From contig NZ_CADFEI010000014.1 of assembly GCF_902833225.1 (NCBI RefSeq), positions 62,001 through 126,000 of the forward strand: a stretch of DNA of 64,000 nucleotides. The letters run 5' to 3'. The DNA is from Burkholderia sp. BCC1644. GTDB lineage: Bacteria > Pseudomonadota > Gammaproteobacteria > Burkholderiales > Burkholderiaceae. The position numbers were made by a program, and so were the translations under genes. Position 1 is the first letter of the stretch, and each line of letters starts with the position of its first letter. Under the pieces are notes generated by a model. The model had not been told where the DNA came from and ran no database searches. It saw only the letters and a list, made by a program, of their open reading frames with translations. This document shows, one piece after another, positions 1 to 8,324 of the stretch.

Positions 1-2
1 AT

Positions 3-575
3 GCCGGCACGGGCCGGCGCTGGCGGATGCTGTACCTCGCCCCCGCGCTGGTCGCGGGCGTCGCGGCGGAAGAAGGCCTCGGCGGCGTCGAGCTGGCGCA
101 CCCGGCCGTGCGCGACGCGCGGCTCGCAGCCGCCGTCGGCCGGCTGCATGCTCGCATCGTCGCGGGAGAATCCCAGCCGCTCGCCCGCGACGAGGCACTC
201 GTGATGCTCGTCGCCGGGTTGCTCGCCCGGCATGCGAACCGCACGCTGCCGGCGTCCGGCGTCGCGCCGGCGGTCCGCTTCGCCCGGGAGCGGCTCGACG
301 CCGCGCCGGCCGCCCCCGTTTCGCTCGCCGAGCTGGCCGGCCTGAGCGGCGTGAGCCGCTTTCAGCTGCTGCGCGGCTTCGCGCGCGAGCTCGGCATCAC
401 GCCGCATGCGTACCTGATCCAGTCGCGCGCCCGGCTGGCACGTGCGCTGCTCGCCAGCGGGATGCCGATCGCGGATGCCGCGGCCGAAGCCGGTTTTGCC
501 GATCAGAGCCACCTGACGCGTGCGTTCGCGCGCCAGTTCGGGATCACGCCGGGGCGATTTGCGCAGGCGGTCTGA
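3..575 (+). CDS. AraC family transcriptional regulator (5' truncated by window edge)
   Basis: The reading frame is open from the first bases, so the true start lies outside the window. The visible part begins with a stretch (GRRWRMLYLAP) typical of the end of the AraC-type cupin sensor domain. It ends with a complete two-helix-turn-helix AraC DNA-binding domain over the last ~100 residues; the second HTH reads GFADQSHLTRAFARQFGITPGRF. AraC proteins of this shape bind DNA in the cytoplasm and usually respond to a small ligand held by the N-terminal domain. The EamA-type exporter starts 178 bases downstream on the same strand, so this regulator may control it; that is inference from position only. 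Confidence 0.9.
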   Translation, partial: AGTGRRWRMLYLAPALVAGVAAEEGLGGVELAHPAVRDARLAAAVGRLHARIVAGESQPLARDEALVMLVAGLLARHANRTLPASGVAPAVRFARERLDAAPAAPVSLAELAGLSGVSRFQLLRGFARELGITPHAYLIQSRARLARALLASGMPIADAAAEAGFADQSHLTRAFARQFGITPGRFAQAV

Positions 576-753
576 CGCCAGCGCTCTCCCGGCGCAACGG
601 GCCGCCGGCCACACCGCATTCGACGGTGGCTGCCACGGCGACGGCAACCGTTCCCCGTACCCGCCCGCGCACGCACGCACCGCATTCAACGCGCCTGCCC
701 CGCTGCAATTTCGTTCAAGACGCACGTTGCCGCCGTACGCGACGATGCGGCGC

Positions 754-1707
754 ATGAAGACACGACTGATTGGCTATCTCTATCTCGCCGCCGCGATGGC
801 GGGCGTCGGCAGCACCGTCATCGCGAGCCGCCTCGCGGCCGGCGGCCTGCCGCCGTTCGCGGCCACCGCGCTGCGCTTCCTGATCGCGACACCGCTGCTG
901 TTCGCACTGATGCGCGCGCAACGAATGCGCTGGCCGCGCGTTTCCACGCACGACGCCATCCTGCTCGTCATCCAGGCCGCGGCGGGCGGCGTCGGTTATA
1001 CGGTGCTGCTGATCAGCGGCACGAAGCTGTCGTCGCCGCTCGACGCAGGCGTGATGCTCGGCACGCTGCCGGCCATGTCGACGCTGATCGCGGCCGTCGT
1101 GCTGCGCGAGCGGCAGACGCCGCGCGACTGGGCGGCCGCCGCGCTCGCCACGGCCGGCGTGCTGTTCGTCACGTTCGCACCTGGCCACGCGATGCCGTCG
1201 CTCCAGACGCTTGCCGGCGATGCGCTGGTGCTGGCCGCCGTCGCGTGCGAAGCCGTATTCATCCTGCTCAACCGGCGGCTTGCCGCGCCGCTGCCGCCGC
1301 TCGCGCTATCCACCGCAATGTCGGGCCTCGGCTTCGTGCTTGCGCTCGTGCCGGCTGCATTCGAATGGCGCGCGGTCGCAGACGGCTGGACCGTCAGCGC
1401 CGTGTCGGCGATCGCCTACTATGCGCTGGTGCCGACCGTGCTCGGCTACCTGTGCTGGTACGCCGGCTCGGCGCGCACCAGCGGAACCGAGGCCGCGCTC
1501 TTCACGGCGGTCGCGCCGGTCTCGGCCGTGCTGTTCGCGGTCGCGCTGTTCGGTGAGACGCTGAACCTCACGCGAGTCGCCGGCATCGCGCTCGTCGTCG
1601 CGGGCATGCTCGTCGGCGCGACGCGGCGGCGCGAGCAGCCCGCTGACACGCACGATGCCCGGCCGGCCAGCCCCGCACCCACCGCCGCGCAAACCGCCGC
1701 CGACTGA
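754..1707 (+). CDS. EamA/DMT-superfamily transporter
   Basis: An integral membrane protein of 317 residues with about ten hydrophobic helices arranged as two EamA repeats. The family exports amino acids or other small metabolites across the inner membrane by drug/metabolite-transporter-type exchange. I start at 754 (MKTRLIGYLYLAAAMAG), where the first membrane helix begins. An ATG at 745 would add three residues, and the much longer upstream frame has no membrane character. No clear ribosome binding site separates the two ATGs. The C-terminal ~25 residues are polar and Ala/Pro-rich. It follows the AraC regulator gene and may be its target. The substrate cannot be read from sequence. Confidence 0.85.
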   Translation: MKTRLIGYLYLAAAMAGVGSTVIASRLAAGGLPPFAATALRFLIATPLLFALMRAQRMRWPRVSTHDAILLVIQAAAGGVGYTVLLISGTKLSSPLDAGVMLGTLPAMSTLIAAVVLRERQTPRDWAAAALATAGVLFVTFAPGHAMPSLQTLAGDALVLAAVACEAVFILLNRRLAAPLPPLALSTAMSGLGFVLALVPAAFEWRAVADGWTVSAVSAIAYYALVPTVLGYLCWYAGSARTSGTEAALFTAVAPVSAVLFAVALFGETLNLTRVAGIALVVAGMLVGATRRREQPADTHDARPASPAPTAAQTAAD

Positions 1708-1894
1708 CCCGCGGTCATCACGGGATTGCGGCAACGGCGGCCACTTCCTCCCCTCACATGGCCCCTGGCCCGCGCGCCCCGGCGACTGTAGGAATGTGTC
1801 CGTGTACCGCAAATCGATTGCGCGCCACCCCGCAAGATGCAATATTCGCGTGGCCGGACCCTTTGACAACCATCGAAAAACAATCCGCCACGCA

Positions 1895-2443
1895 ATGAAC
1901 AGGAAGGAAGCCAAAACAAGAATCGCGGTGCTGCTCTCCGCGGGAACGAGGAAGGCCGACGCACTGGCCGAACTGTCCGGACAGGGGCTCAAGGACCGCG
2001 TGCTCGCGCACCTGATCGCATCGCGCCCCGACCCCGAGCGCTGCCGCAAGAACAGGGTGCACGTCCGGATCCTGGTCGCGCTCGGTATCGCCCAACTGGC
2101 GATCAGCCTCATGCTCGCGTATTACTTCTTCGCAAGCGGCGCCGGCACGGGCCTCGTAGCCGTGTTCCTGGCGTTGACCGTGCCGCTATCGCTGCTGTTC
2201 ATCTGGGGCTTCGCGACCCATCGCGTCGGTGCCTATCACGCGTTCATCCTGCTGTCGCTGCTGCAGTTGCCGAAGACCATCGCCGAGCTCGGACGCGATC
2301 CGTCGACCGCGCTGCCGAGTCTCCTGATCACGGCCCTGCTTGTGGGCTACGTCTGGTACGTGCGCAACCGGATGTTCCCCGACTACGGCTGGTTCACGCC
2401 GCGCAAGGTCGAAGGCCGCTACGCGTTCGTCGAACACGCCTGA
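1895..2443 (+). CDS. Small membrane protein of unknown function
   Basis: A protein of 182 residues that I do not recognise. The first ~55 residues are soluble and basic (MNRKEAKTRIAVLLSAG), with a short motif of the kind seen in small helical adaptor domains. The rest has about four hydrophobic segments (from about residue 55 to 155) ending in a polar tail. I start at 1895 because the longer frame upstream encodes low-complexity, Pro/Arg-rich sequence typical of non-coding GC-rich DNA. It stands alone: the exporter gene ends 187 bases upstream and the entericidin gene lies downstream on the other strand. No function is proposed. Confidence 0.7.
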   Translation: MNRKEAKTRIAVLLSAGTRKADALAELSGQGLKDRVLAHLIASRPDPERCRKNRVHVRILVALGIAQLAISLMLAYYFFASGAGTGLVAVFLALTVPLSLLFIWGFATHRVGAYHAFILLSLLQLPKTIAELGRDPSTALPSLLITALLVGYVWYVRNRMFPDYGWFTPRKVEGRYAFVEHA

Positions 2444-2472
2444 CGCCGCCAGCGTCGGCACCGGCCGAAAAA

Positions 2473-2516
2473 AAGGCGCCGGGCCGCCCCGCAATCGCGG
2501 GACGGCCCGGCGCCTT
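2473..2516 (-). terminator. Rho-independent terminator of the entericidin gene
   Basis: A 14-bp arm at 2473-2486 pairs perfectly with 2503-2516, and an inner 5-bp stem (2488-2492 with 2497-2501) extends it. On the minus strand the stem is followed by a run of T (the A tract at 2468-2474 on the plus strand). This fits intrinsic termination downstream of the minus-strand entericidin gene. It may also block read-through from the plus-strand gene ending at 2443. Confidence 0.85.
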
Positions 2517-2538
2517 CTGCATTCCGGAACCGGTCGGC

Positions 2539-2673
2539 TTACTTGGCCTTTTCAGCCGTATCGCTGATCGCCTGGCCGCCCTTCGAAATGTCCTGGCCCA
2601 TGCCGGCGACCGTGTTGCAACCGGCGAGCGCGGCGGTCACCACCAGCAGCATTGCAGCAATCGTACGCGTCAT
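2539..2673 (-). CDS. Entericidin A/B family lipoprotein
   Basis: A 44-residue lipoprotein precursor: a basic start (MTRT), a hydrophobic stretch, the lipobox ALAGC, then a short mature peptide containing NTVAGMGQDISKGG and ending in EKAK. This is the hallmark of the EcnA/EcnB family, small cell-envelope lipoproteins of the entericidin antidote/toxin type. The start is set by the ribosome binding site. AAGGAG sits 7 bases before the ATG at 2673 but only 1 base before the alternative ATG at 2679. The gene is too short for many ORF cut-offs. A strong hairpin terminator follows directly. Only one entericidin is present, so no toxin/antidote pair is visible here. Confidence 0.9.
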   Translation of the reverse strand: MTRTIAAMLLVVTAALAGCNTVAGMGQDISKGGQAISDTAEKAK

Positions 2674-2845
2674 TCTCATTCTCCTTCGAATCAGCAAGCC
2701 CGACCGGGCGAATTGTTTGCGGCATGGCGCCCGGCAAGATGCCGGGCACGGGGCCTGACCTGATTATACGGAGACGAACGCGGCGCGCCAGTACGACGCC
2801 ACCGCGTGTGACACGCGCCACACAGCCCGTTCGAGCAGATTTTCC

Positions 2846-2873
2846 TTGACTTCATTGCGTCAGGATCTAATAT
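2846..2873 (+). promoter_or_regulatory. Sigma-70-type promoter of pyrB
   Basis: TTGACT (2846-2851) and TAATAT (2868-2873) are separated by 16 bases, a near-consensus housekeeping promoter. The ATG of pyrB is about 35 bases beyond the -10 box. Confidence 0.75.
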
Positions 2874-2889
2874 ACGCACCGCGTATATT
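2869..2889. promoter_or_regulatory. Perfect inverted repeat over the pyrB -10 region (candidate operator)
   Basis: AATATACGC (2869-2877) and GCGTATATT (2881-2889) are perfect 9-bp arms around a 3-base spacer. The repeat overlaps the -10 box and the likely transcription start, an ideal place for a repressor. The encoded enzyme itself has an N-terminal HTH-like segment, so autoregulation is possible; that is inference. Confidence 0.65.
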
Positions 2890-2907
2890 TTCCGTCAGGA
2901 GCCGCCG

Positions 2908-4203
2908 ATGACCGTTCCCCAGCAAGCCTTCCTCCGCGACGCGATGCGCCGCCTCAACATGACCCGCGAAGCGTTCGCCAATCGCATCGGCGTCAGCCGG
3001 CGCGCACTGGATACCTGGCTATTGCCCGACGACTCGCAGGAATCGCGCGGGATGCCCGAGATCGTCGAGCGCTTCGTGTCGGAAATCGTCGAGCGCCCGG
3101 CACCGGATGGCGCGGACTATACGCAAAGCGTAGACAAACAAGGACTCTCGAAGCAGTTCCTGTTTGAAGGCAAGCCGCAGTTGATCTCGGTCGACCAGTT
3201 CTCGCGGGATTCGGTCGAGGCGCTGTTCCGCGTGGCCGACGTGATGCAGCCGATCGCGCGACGCCACAAGATTTCGCGCGTGCTGGAAGGCGCCGTGCTC
3301 GGCAACCTGTTCTTCGAGGCCAGCACGCGCACCCGCGTCTCGTTCGGCGCGGCCTTCTGCCGGCTCGGCGGCTCGGTGTGCGACACGACGGGCTTCACGT
3401 TCTCGTCGATGGCCAAGGGCGAATCGATCTACGACACGAGCCGCGTGATGGCTGGCTACGTCGACGCACTCGTGATCCGCCACCCGGAGAAAGGCTCGGT
3501 GGCCGAGTTCGCGCGCGCGACCAACCTGCCCGTGATCAACGGCGGCGACGGCCCCGGCGAACACCCGAGCCAGGCGCTGCTCGATCTCTATACGATCCAG
3601 CGCGAGTTTTCGCGGCTCGGCAAGATCGTCGACGGCGCGCACATCGCACTGGTCGGCGACCTGAAGTACGGCCGCACCGTGCACTCGCTCGTCAAGCTGC
3701 TCGCGCTGTACCGCGGGCTCAAGTTCACGCTCGTGTCGCCGCCGACGCTCGAGATGCCGGCCTACATCGTCGACCAGATCGCGACGAACGGCCATGTGAT
3801 CGAGCAGACGACCGACCTCGCGGCCGGGCTGCGCGGCGCGGACGTCGTCTACGCGACGCGGATCCAGAAGGAGCGCTTCACCGACGAGTCGTTCGAAGGC
3901 TACACGCCGGATTTCCAGATCAACCAGGCGCTCGTCGACTCCGCGTGCAAGCCCGACACACTGATCATGCACCCGCTGCCGCGCGACAGCCGGCCCGGCG
4001 CGAACGACCTGTCGGTCGACCTGAACCGCGACCCGCGCCTTGCCATCTTCCGGCAGACCGACAACGGCATTCCGGTGCGGATGGCGATCTTCGCGGTGCT
4101 GCTCGGGGTCGAGAATCTCGTCCAGCATTCGATGCGCGACGCGACGTGGCGTCCGCCGGCATATCTCGGGCCGGAGGACGCGGTGTTTCACGGGGTTGAT
4201 TGA
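2908..4203 (+). CDS. pyrB: Aspartate carbamoyltransferase with N-terminal HTH-like extension
   Basis: Catalyses carbamoyl phosphate + L-aspartate to N-carbamoyl-aspartate, the committed step of pyrimidine synthesis, in the cytosol. The catalytic domain spans about residues 85-425. It carries the carbamoyl-phosphate loop STRTR (139-143) and later HPSQ and HPLPR motifs. At 431 residues it is about 120 longer than the E. coli catalytic chain. Most of the excess is at the N-terminus, where residues 6-40 read like a helix-turn-helix (MTREAFANRIGVSRRALDTW resembles an XRE-type recognition helix). The start is supported by AGGAG (2897-2901) seven bases before the ATG. The gene stands alone between its own promoter and terminator; no pyrI or pyrC partner is adjacent. 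Confidence 0.93.
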   Translation: MTVPQQAFLRDAMRRLNMTREAFANRIGVSRRALDTWLLPDDSQESRGMPEIVERFVSEIVERPAPDGADYTQSVDKQGLSKQFLFEGKPQLISVDQFSRDSVEALFRVADVMQPIARRHKISRVLEGAVLGNLFFEASTRTRVSFGAAFCRLGGSVCDTTGFTFSSMAKGESIYDTSRVMAGYVDALVIRHPEKGSVAEFARATNLPVINGGDGPGEHPSQALLDLYTIQREFSRLGKIVDGAHIALVGDLKYGRTVHSLVKLLALYRGLKFTLVSPPTLEMPAYIVDQIATNGHVIEQTTDLAAGLRGADVVYATRIQKERFTDESFEGYTPDFQINQALVDSACKPDTLIMHPLPRDSRPGANDLSVDLNRDPRLAIFRQTDNGIPVRMAIFAVLLGVENLVQHSMRDATWRPPAYLGPEDAVFHGVD

Positions 4204-4270
4204 ACCGCAACCAGGGTCGCGCGCCTGCCTGCCATCGTTTCGGGCTGGCGTGCGCGCCCGCCCGAAGCAG

Positions 4271-4298
4271 AACGCGCCGCATCGCACGGCGCGTTTTT
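4271..4298 (+). terminator. Rho-independent terminator of pyrB
   Basis: A perfect 9-bp stem, AACGCGCCG (4271-4279) with CGGCGCGTT (4287-4295), a 7-base loop, and a run of five T ending at 4298. It lies 68 bases after the pyrB stop codon. Confidence 0.85.
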
Positions 4299-4339
4299 CA
4301 ATTGGGGGGCAGCCTGCGGGACCGGCAGCCGCGCGCTCG

Positions 4340-4759
4340 CTAGCGCGCCCACGGATCGATTGCGCGAATTCCCATCGCCTCGAACGGCGTGACGTCGCGC
4401 GTGGCGACGATCAGGCCGTTCGCCTCGGCCGTGCCGGCGATAAAACCATCGGAAGGCGCGATTGCCGCACCTGCGGCACGTGCGCGTGCACGAAGCCTCG
4501 CATACGCTTTGCTCGCAGCATCGTCGAATGGCACGATCCGGCCGCGAAACAATGGCAGCACGCGCTGCTCGATGCTCTGATGCAGCCACTCTCGCCGGCG
4601 CCCTTCGGGCAACACTGCCACGCCCAACCGTATTTCCGCGAGACTGATCGCGGCCAGAAACAGCGTTTCGACGTTCTGGGCATCGAGCCATTCGATCACG
4701 GCCGCGCTCGGCTCGCGTCGTAGCGGTTCGGAAATGACATTCGTATCAACAAGGATCAT
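4340..4759 (-). CDS. PIN-domain toxin, VapC/FitB type
   Basis: A 139-residue PIN-domain ribonuclease, the toxin of a type II toxin-antitoxin pair. The family cleaves RNA using acidic residues that bind Mg2+/Mn2+. Here D5 (MILVDTNVIS), E42, D104 (PSDGFIAGTA) and D122 (ATRD) are all in place, so it looks active. The pattern TNVISEP and the final FEAMGIRAIDPW are typical of the FitB subgroup. Its ATG overlaps the antitoxin stop by four bases (ATGA, 4756-4759), so the two are translationally coupled. It sits convergently to pyrB. Confidence 0.9.
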   Translation of the reverse strand: MILVDTNVISEPLRREPSAAVIEWLDAQNVETLFLAAISLAEIRLGVAVLPEGRRREWLHQSIEQRVLPLFRGRIVPFDDAASKAYARLRARARAAGAAIAPSDGFIAGTAEANGLIVATRDVTPFEAMGIRAIDPWAR

Positions 4760-4995
4760 TCGAAGCTCATCGGATCGGCAGGCGTCTTGTCGCGCTGGGC
4801 ATCGAAATCGAATCCACCGGCCTCCTGCCCGATTGCCGCCAGCATCGTTCCCAGCTTGAGCCGCCCGCCTGGCAGAACGGCCTGTTCGAGAATGTCGCGT
4901 ACTTCGGCTTCGGTGCTGCGGCCATGCTGGGCCGCGCGAATGCGAAGTGCTCGATGCACTTCATCGGGCAAATTTCGAACGGTGATCACCGGCAT
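4756..4995 (-). CDS. FitA/VapB-like ribbon-helix-helix antitoxin
   Basis: A 79-residue antitoxin. The N-terminal MPVITVRNLPDEVHRALRIRA is a classic ribbon-helix-helix strand and first helix (Arc/FitA type). The C-terminal ~30 acidic residues (QEAGGFDFDAQRDKTPADPM) would wrap the toxin. Family members bind the toxin and repress their own promoter. I start at 4995, not at the upstream ATG at 5031, because GAGG precedes 4995 at correct spacing and FitA proteins normally begin at this point. It is the first gene of a two-gene operon with the PIN toxin. Confidence 0.88.
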   Translation of the reverse strand: MPVITVRNLPDEVHRALRIRAAQHGRSTEAEVRDILEQAVLPGGRLKLGTMLAAIGQEAGGFDFDAQRDKTPADPMSFE

Positions 4996-5306
4996 GATGT
5001 GCCTCGTCAAGATTGCTTTCAATGCAGTCATATTAGCACTCTGCTGTCATACCAGGCGAACCGCGACACAGCCACTCTAACCGGCCCGACAAGCCCTTCA
5101 TATCCGGCCATTCGGCCAATCTTGCCTCGGCAACCACCCTTTCACATTCGTCAACAATTCCCCAACAAACGAAAACAAGAACGCTTCTCATTTAACTTGA
5201 AATTACATAGAATGCCGCCTGAAAACAAATCGTAATAATTCCCGGCGGCATGCACATTCCTGCAGCGCACCGCCTCCGGGGCCACATCGCGAGGTCGAAG
5301 CGCACC
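4996..5306. other. Divergent intergenic region (antitoxin / siderophore receptor)
   Basis: 311 bases without a gene, including an AT-richer segment (about 5150-5240) that should hold the receptor promoter. A candidate Fur site lies in it at 5177-5192 (listed separately). No other structure was convincing. Confidence 0.5.
5177..5192 (-). promoter_or_regulatory. Weak candidate Fur box
   Basis: Read on the minus strand, AATGAGAAGCGTTCTT matches 11 of 16 positions of the Fur core AATGATAATCATTATC. It lies ~115 bases before the receptor start. The receptor/PiuC operon type is normally iron-repressed, which raises the prior, but the match is only moderate. Confidence 0.35.
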
Positions 5307-7553
5307 ATGAAGTCCCGTCCCGACGAGCTGAAGCTCGGCAAATTCACCACCCTGTGCAGCGTGCTCGCCGCAAGCCCGGCATTCGCGGCAGACGGCACGC
5401 CGCCGCCCGCCCCCGCCAGCACCGAAGGCCATCTCGCACCGATCGAGATCCAGGGCAAGACCGAGCACAGCTACAAGGCCGACTTCTCCGCCTCCGCGAA
5501 ATTCACCGCGCCGCTCGTCGACACGCCGAAATCCGTCACCGTGATCCCGCAGGAACTGATCCAGAGCAGCGGCGCGTCGACGCTGACCGAAGCGCTGCGC
5601 ACCGTGCCCGGCATCACGTTCGGCGCCGGCGAAGGCGGCAACCCGCTCGGCGACCGCCCGTTCATCCGCGGCTACGACACGCAGGGCAGCATGTTCGTCG
5701 ACGGCATGCGCGACACGGGCGCGACCACGCGCGAGATCTTCAACACCGAGCGCGTCGAGATCACCAAGGGTTCCGACGGTGCATACGGCGGCCGCGGCGG
5801 CGCAGGCGGCAGCATCAACCTGATCACGAAGGCCCCGCACCTCGGCACGACGGCCGCCGCGAGCGCGGGCCTCGGCACCGACCGCTATCGCCGCTTCACG
5901 GCCGACGGCAACTGGCAGTTCGCCGATCACGCCGCATTCCGCCTGAACCTGATGAGCCACAACAACGACGTCGCCGGCCGCGACGCCGTCAACAACGAGC
6001 GCTGGGGCGTCGCACCGTCGATCGCGTTCGGCCTCGGCACGCCGACGCGCGTGACCGCGAGCTACTACCACCTGTCGACGGACGACATGCCGGACAGCGG
6101 CATCCCGTACTTCTATACGACATCGAACAAGCCCGCGAACGTCGGCACGATCTATCCGGCGCCCGTTGATCGCCACAACTTCTACGGCCTGATCGACCGC
6201 GACTTCCGCAAGACCACGTCGGACATCAGCACGATCAAGATCGAGCACGACATCACGTCGTCGCTGACGATCCGCAACACCACGCGCTACACGGAATCGA
6301 CGCAGGACTACATCTGGACCCAGCCGGACGACAGCCAGGGCAACGTGGTGAACGGCAAGGTCTGGCGCCGCAACAACAACCGCGACAGCTCGATCAACAG
6401 CCTCGCGAACCTGACCGAGCTGTTCGGCGAATTCCGTACCGGCCCGTTCAAGCACAGCTTCACGACCGGCATCGAGCTGTCGCGCGAATGGGGCAAGCGC
6501 GACTCGTACACGGTCGCGACCGACACCGGCAAGATCTGCCAGAAAGGCATCGGCGCCGCATCGGGCTACAACTGCACGAGCCTGTGGTCGCCGAACCCGA
6601 ACGACCCGTGGGCCGGTTCGATCACGCGCAACAACGACTACGCGCATGCACGCACCACGACGAAGTCGATCTACGGCTTCGACACGATCGAGATCACGCC
6701 GCGCTGGCAGGTCAACGCCGGCGTGCGCGTCGACGACTACTCGACCCGCTTCACCGACACCAAGGCCAACGGCGGCAAGACCACCACGCGCGACGACACG
6801 CTCGTGAACTGGCAGGCCGGCCTCGTGTTCAAGCCGGCGCAGAACGGCAGCATCTACGCGTCGTACGCGACGTCGTCGACGCCGGCCGGCATGCTGCTCG
6901 GCGAAGGCAGCGAGACGCAGTCGCTCACGCCGGGCCGCGGCGGCGTCGGCCCGAACGCCGATCAACTGTCGCCGGAAAAGAACCGCAGCATCGAGCTCGG
7001 TACGAAGTGGAACGTGCTGAACGACAAGCTGTCGCTGACGGCCGCACTGTTCCAGATCGACACGACGAATGCGCGCGTGACGCTGCCGAACAACCAGTAC
7101 GCGATGGTCGGCAACAAGCGCGTGCAGGGTCTCGAACTCGGCCTCGCCGGCCAGATCACGAAGCAGTGGCAGGTGTTCGGCGGCTACACGTACATGAAGA
7201 GCGAGCTGCGCGACAACGGCAAGGACAGCGCGAACAACGGCAACCGTTTCCCGAACACGCCGAAGCACAGCCTCACGATGTGGTCGAACTACGACGTGAC
7301 GCCGAAGTTCACGGTCGGCGGCGGCGCGTTCTACATGTCGGAAGTCTTCGGCGATCCCGCGAACCTGCGCGCCGTGCCGTCGTACTGGCGCTTCGACGCG
7401 ATGGCGCAGTACCGGATCAACAAGAAGCTCGACCTGCAGCTGAACGTGAACAACCTGTTCAACCGCACGTATTTCGATCAGGCGTACCCGGCGCACTATG
7501 CGTCGATCGCGCCGGGCCGCTCGGCGTTCCTGACGCTGAACGCGCGCTACTGA
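5307..7553 (+). CDS. TonB-dependent siderophore receptor (Fiu/PiuA type)
   Basis: An outer-membrane 22-strand barrel receptor of about 748 residues that imports ferric (catecholate-type) siderophores using TonB energy. It begins with a cleavable signal peptide ending AASPAFA|ADG. A plug domain with TPKSVTVIPQELI and the conserved VEITKGSDGAYGGRGGAGGSINLITK follows, then a long beta barrel with the terminal aromatic signature (FLTLNARY). I start at 5307 (MKSRPDEL), which gives a normal signal peptide; an in-frame ATG at 5250 would add 19 polar residues. GAGG at 5291 is rather far away, so the start is not certain. It heads a three-gene operon; co-occurrence with a PiuC-type protein supports the Fiu/PiuA assignment. 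Confidence 0.92.
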   Translation: MKSRPDELKLGKFTTLCSVLAASPAFAADGTPPPAPASTEGHLAPIEIQGKTEHSYKADFSASAKFTAPLVDTPKSVTVIPQELIQSSGASTLTEALRTVPGITFGAGEGGNPLGDRPFIRGYDTQGSMFVDGMRDTGATTREIFNTERVEITKGSDGAYGGRGGAGGSINLITKAPHLGTTAAASAGLGTDRYRRFTADGNWQFADHAAFRLNLMSHNNDVAGRDAVNNERWGVAPSIAFGLGTPTRVTASYYHLSTDDMPDSGIPYFYTTSNKPANVGTIYPAPVDRHNFYGLIDRDFRKTTSDISTIKIEHDITSSLTIRNTTRYTESTQDYIWTQPDDSQGNVVNGKVWRRNNNRDSSINSLANLTELFGEFRTGPFKHSFTTGIELSREWGKRDSYTVATDTGKICQKGIGAASGYNCTSLWSPNPNDPWAGSITRNNDYAHARTTTKSIYGFDTIEITPRWQVNAGVRVDDYSTRFTDTKANGGKTTTRDDTLVNWQAGLVFKPAQNGSIYASYATSSTPAGMLLGEGSETQSLTPGRGGVGPNADQLSPEKNRSIELGTKWNVLNDKLSLTAALFQIDTTNARVTLPNNQYAMVGNKRVQGLELGLAGQITKQWQVFGGYTYMKSELRDNGKDSANNGNRFPNTPKHSLTMWSNYDVTPKFTVGGGAFYMSEVFGDPANLRAVPSYWRFDAMAQYRINKKLDLQLNVNNLFNRTYFDQAYPAHYASIAPGRSAFLTLNARY

Positions 7554-7556
7554 TCG

Positions 7557-8324
7557 ATGGAGGCCGTGTCGCTGAAGGCGCTCGCGTCGGTTTCGCCGCG
7601 CGAGTTCGCCGACATCCTGGCCGGGCCGCCCGAGCGCGCCGCCGCGTGGGTCGCGGCGGCCGCCGACAACGGCATCGTCGATGCGCAGGCCGTCTACGGG
7701 CAGTACCTGCTCGACGGGCACGGTGTCGCGCGCGATCCGGCGGCCGCGTTCAACTGGTTCCGGCACGCGGCGCGGGCCGCGCATCCGATGGCGATGAACA
7801 TGCTCGGCCGCTGCTATGAGTTCGGCTGGGGCACGGCCGCTTGCGCGCCGGTCGCCGTGTACTGGTACCGGCTCGCCGCGCAGGCAGGGCTCGACTGGGG
7901 CATGTACAACTACGCGACGTCGCTCGCGCTCGGCAACGGTGTCGACGAGAACCGCACCGACGCACTCGACTGGTTCCGCCGTGCGGCCGCACTCGGCCAT
8001 GCGAAGTCGATCAACCTGATCGGCGGCTTCTACGAAGACGGCTGGGTCGTAGCGGTCGACACCGACGCCGCATTCGACCACTATCGCCGCGCCGCCGTCG
8101 CCGGCGACTTCCGCGGCCAGTTCAACTATGCGCGGCTGCTCGCCGAGCGCGGACGCATCGACGAGGCGCTCGGCTGGCTCGCGCGCGTGCCGGCCACCGC
8201 TACCCCTGCGTTCGTCGCGAAGATGCGCGCGTATCTCGCGTCGTCGCCGATCGACGCATTTCGTGCGGCGGCGCTGCAGTTGCAACCACAGCCGCAGCCG
8301 CACTGCATGGAATCCGCATCATGA
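7557..8324 (+). CDS. Sel1-repeat (tetratricopeptide-like) protein
   Basis: A 255-residue helical-repeat protein. Several ~36-residue Sel1 repeats are visible, for example ADNGIVDAQAVYGQYLLDG, and units with the A-x2-WF/YR-x-AA pattern (FNWFRHAARAAHP, VYWYRLAAQAG, LDWFRRAAALGH, FDHYRRAAVAGD). Sel1 repeats mediate protein-protein contacts. No signal peptide is present, so it is probably cytoplasmic. The gene starts 3 bases after the receptor stop and ends by overlapping the dioxygenase start (ATGA, 8321-8324). Sel1 genes commonly sit between PiuA-type receptors and PiuC in Burkholderia, but their role in uptake is unknown to me. Confidence 0.85.
   Translation: MEAVSLKALASVSPREFADILAGPPERAAAWVAAAADNGIVDAQAVYGQYLLDGHGVARDPAAAFNWFRHAARAAHPMAMNMLGRCYEFGWGTAACAPVAVYWYRLAAQAGLDWGMYNYATSLALGNGVDENRTDALDWFRRAAALGHAKSINLIGGFYEDGWVVAVDTDAAFDHYRRAAVAGDFRGQFNYARLLAERGRIDEALGWLARVPATATPAFVAKMRAYLASSPIDAFRAAALQLQPQPQPHCMESAS

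Noticed and set aside
5151..8303. A 1,050-codon minus-strand frame across the TonB receptor and Sel1 genes
   Set aside because: Low-complexity Arg/Ala/Val product with no motifs; it overlaps a receptor, a Sel1 protein and two regulatory regions that are well supported.
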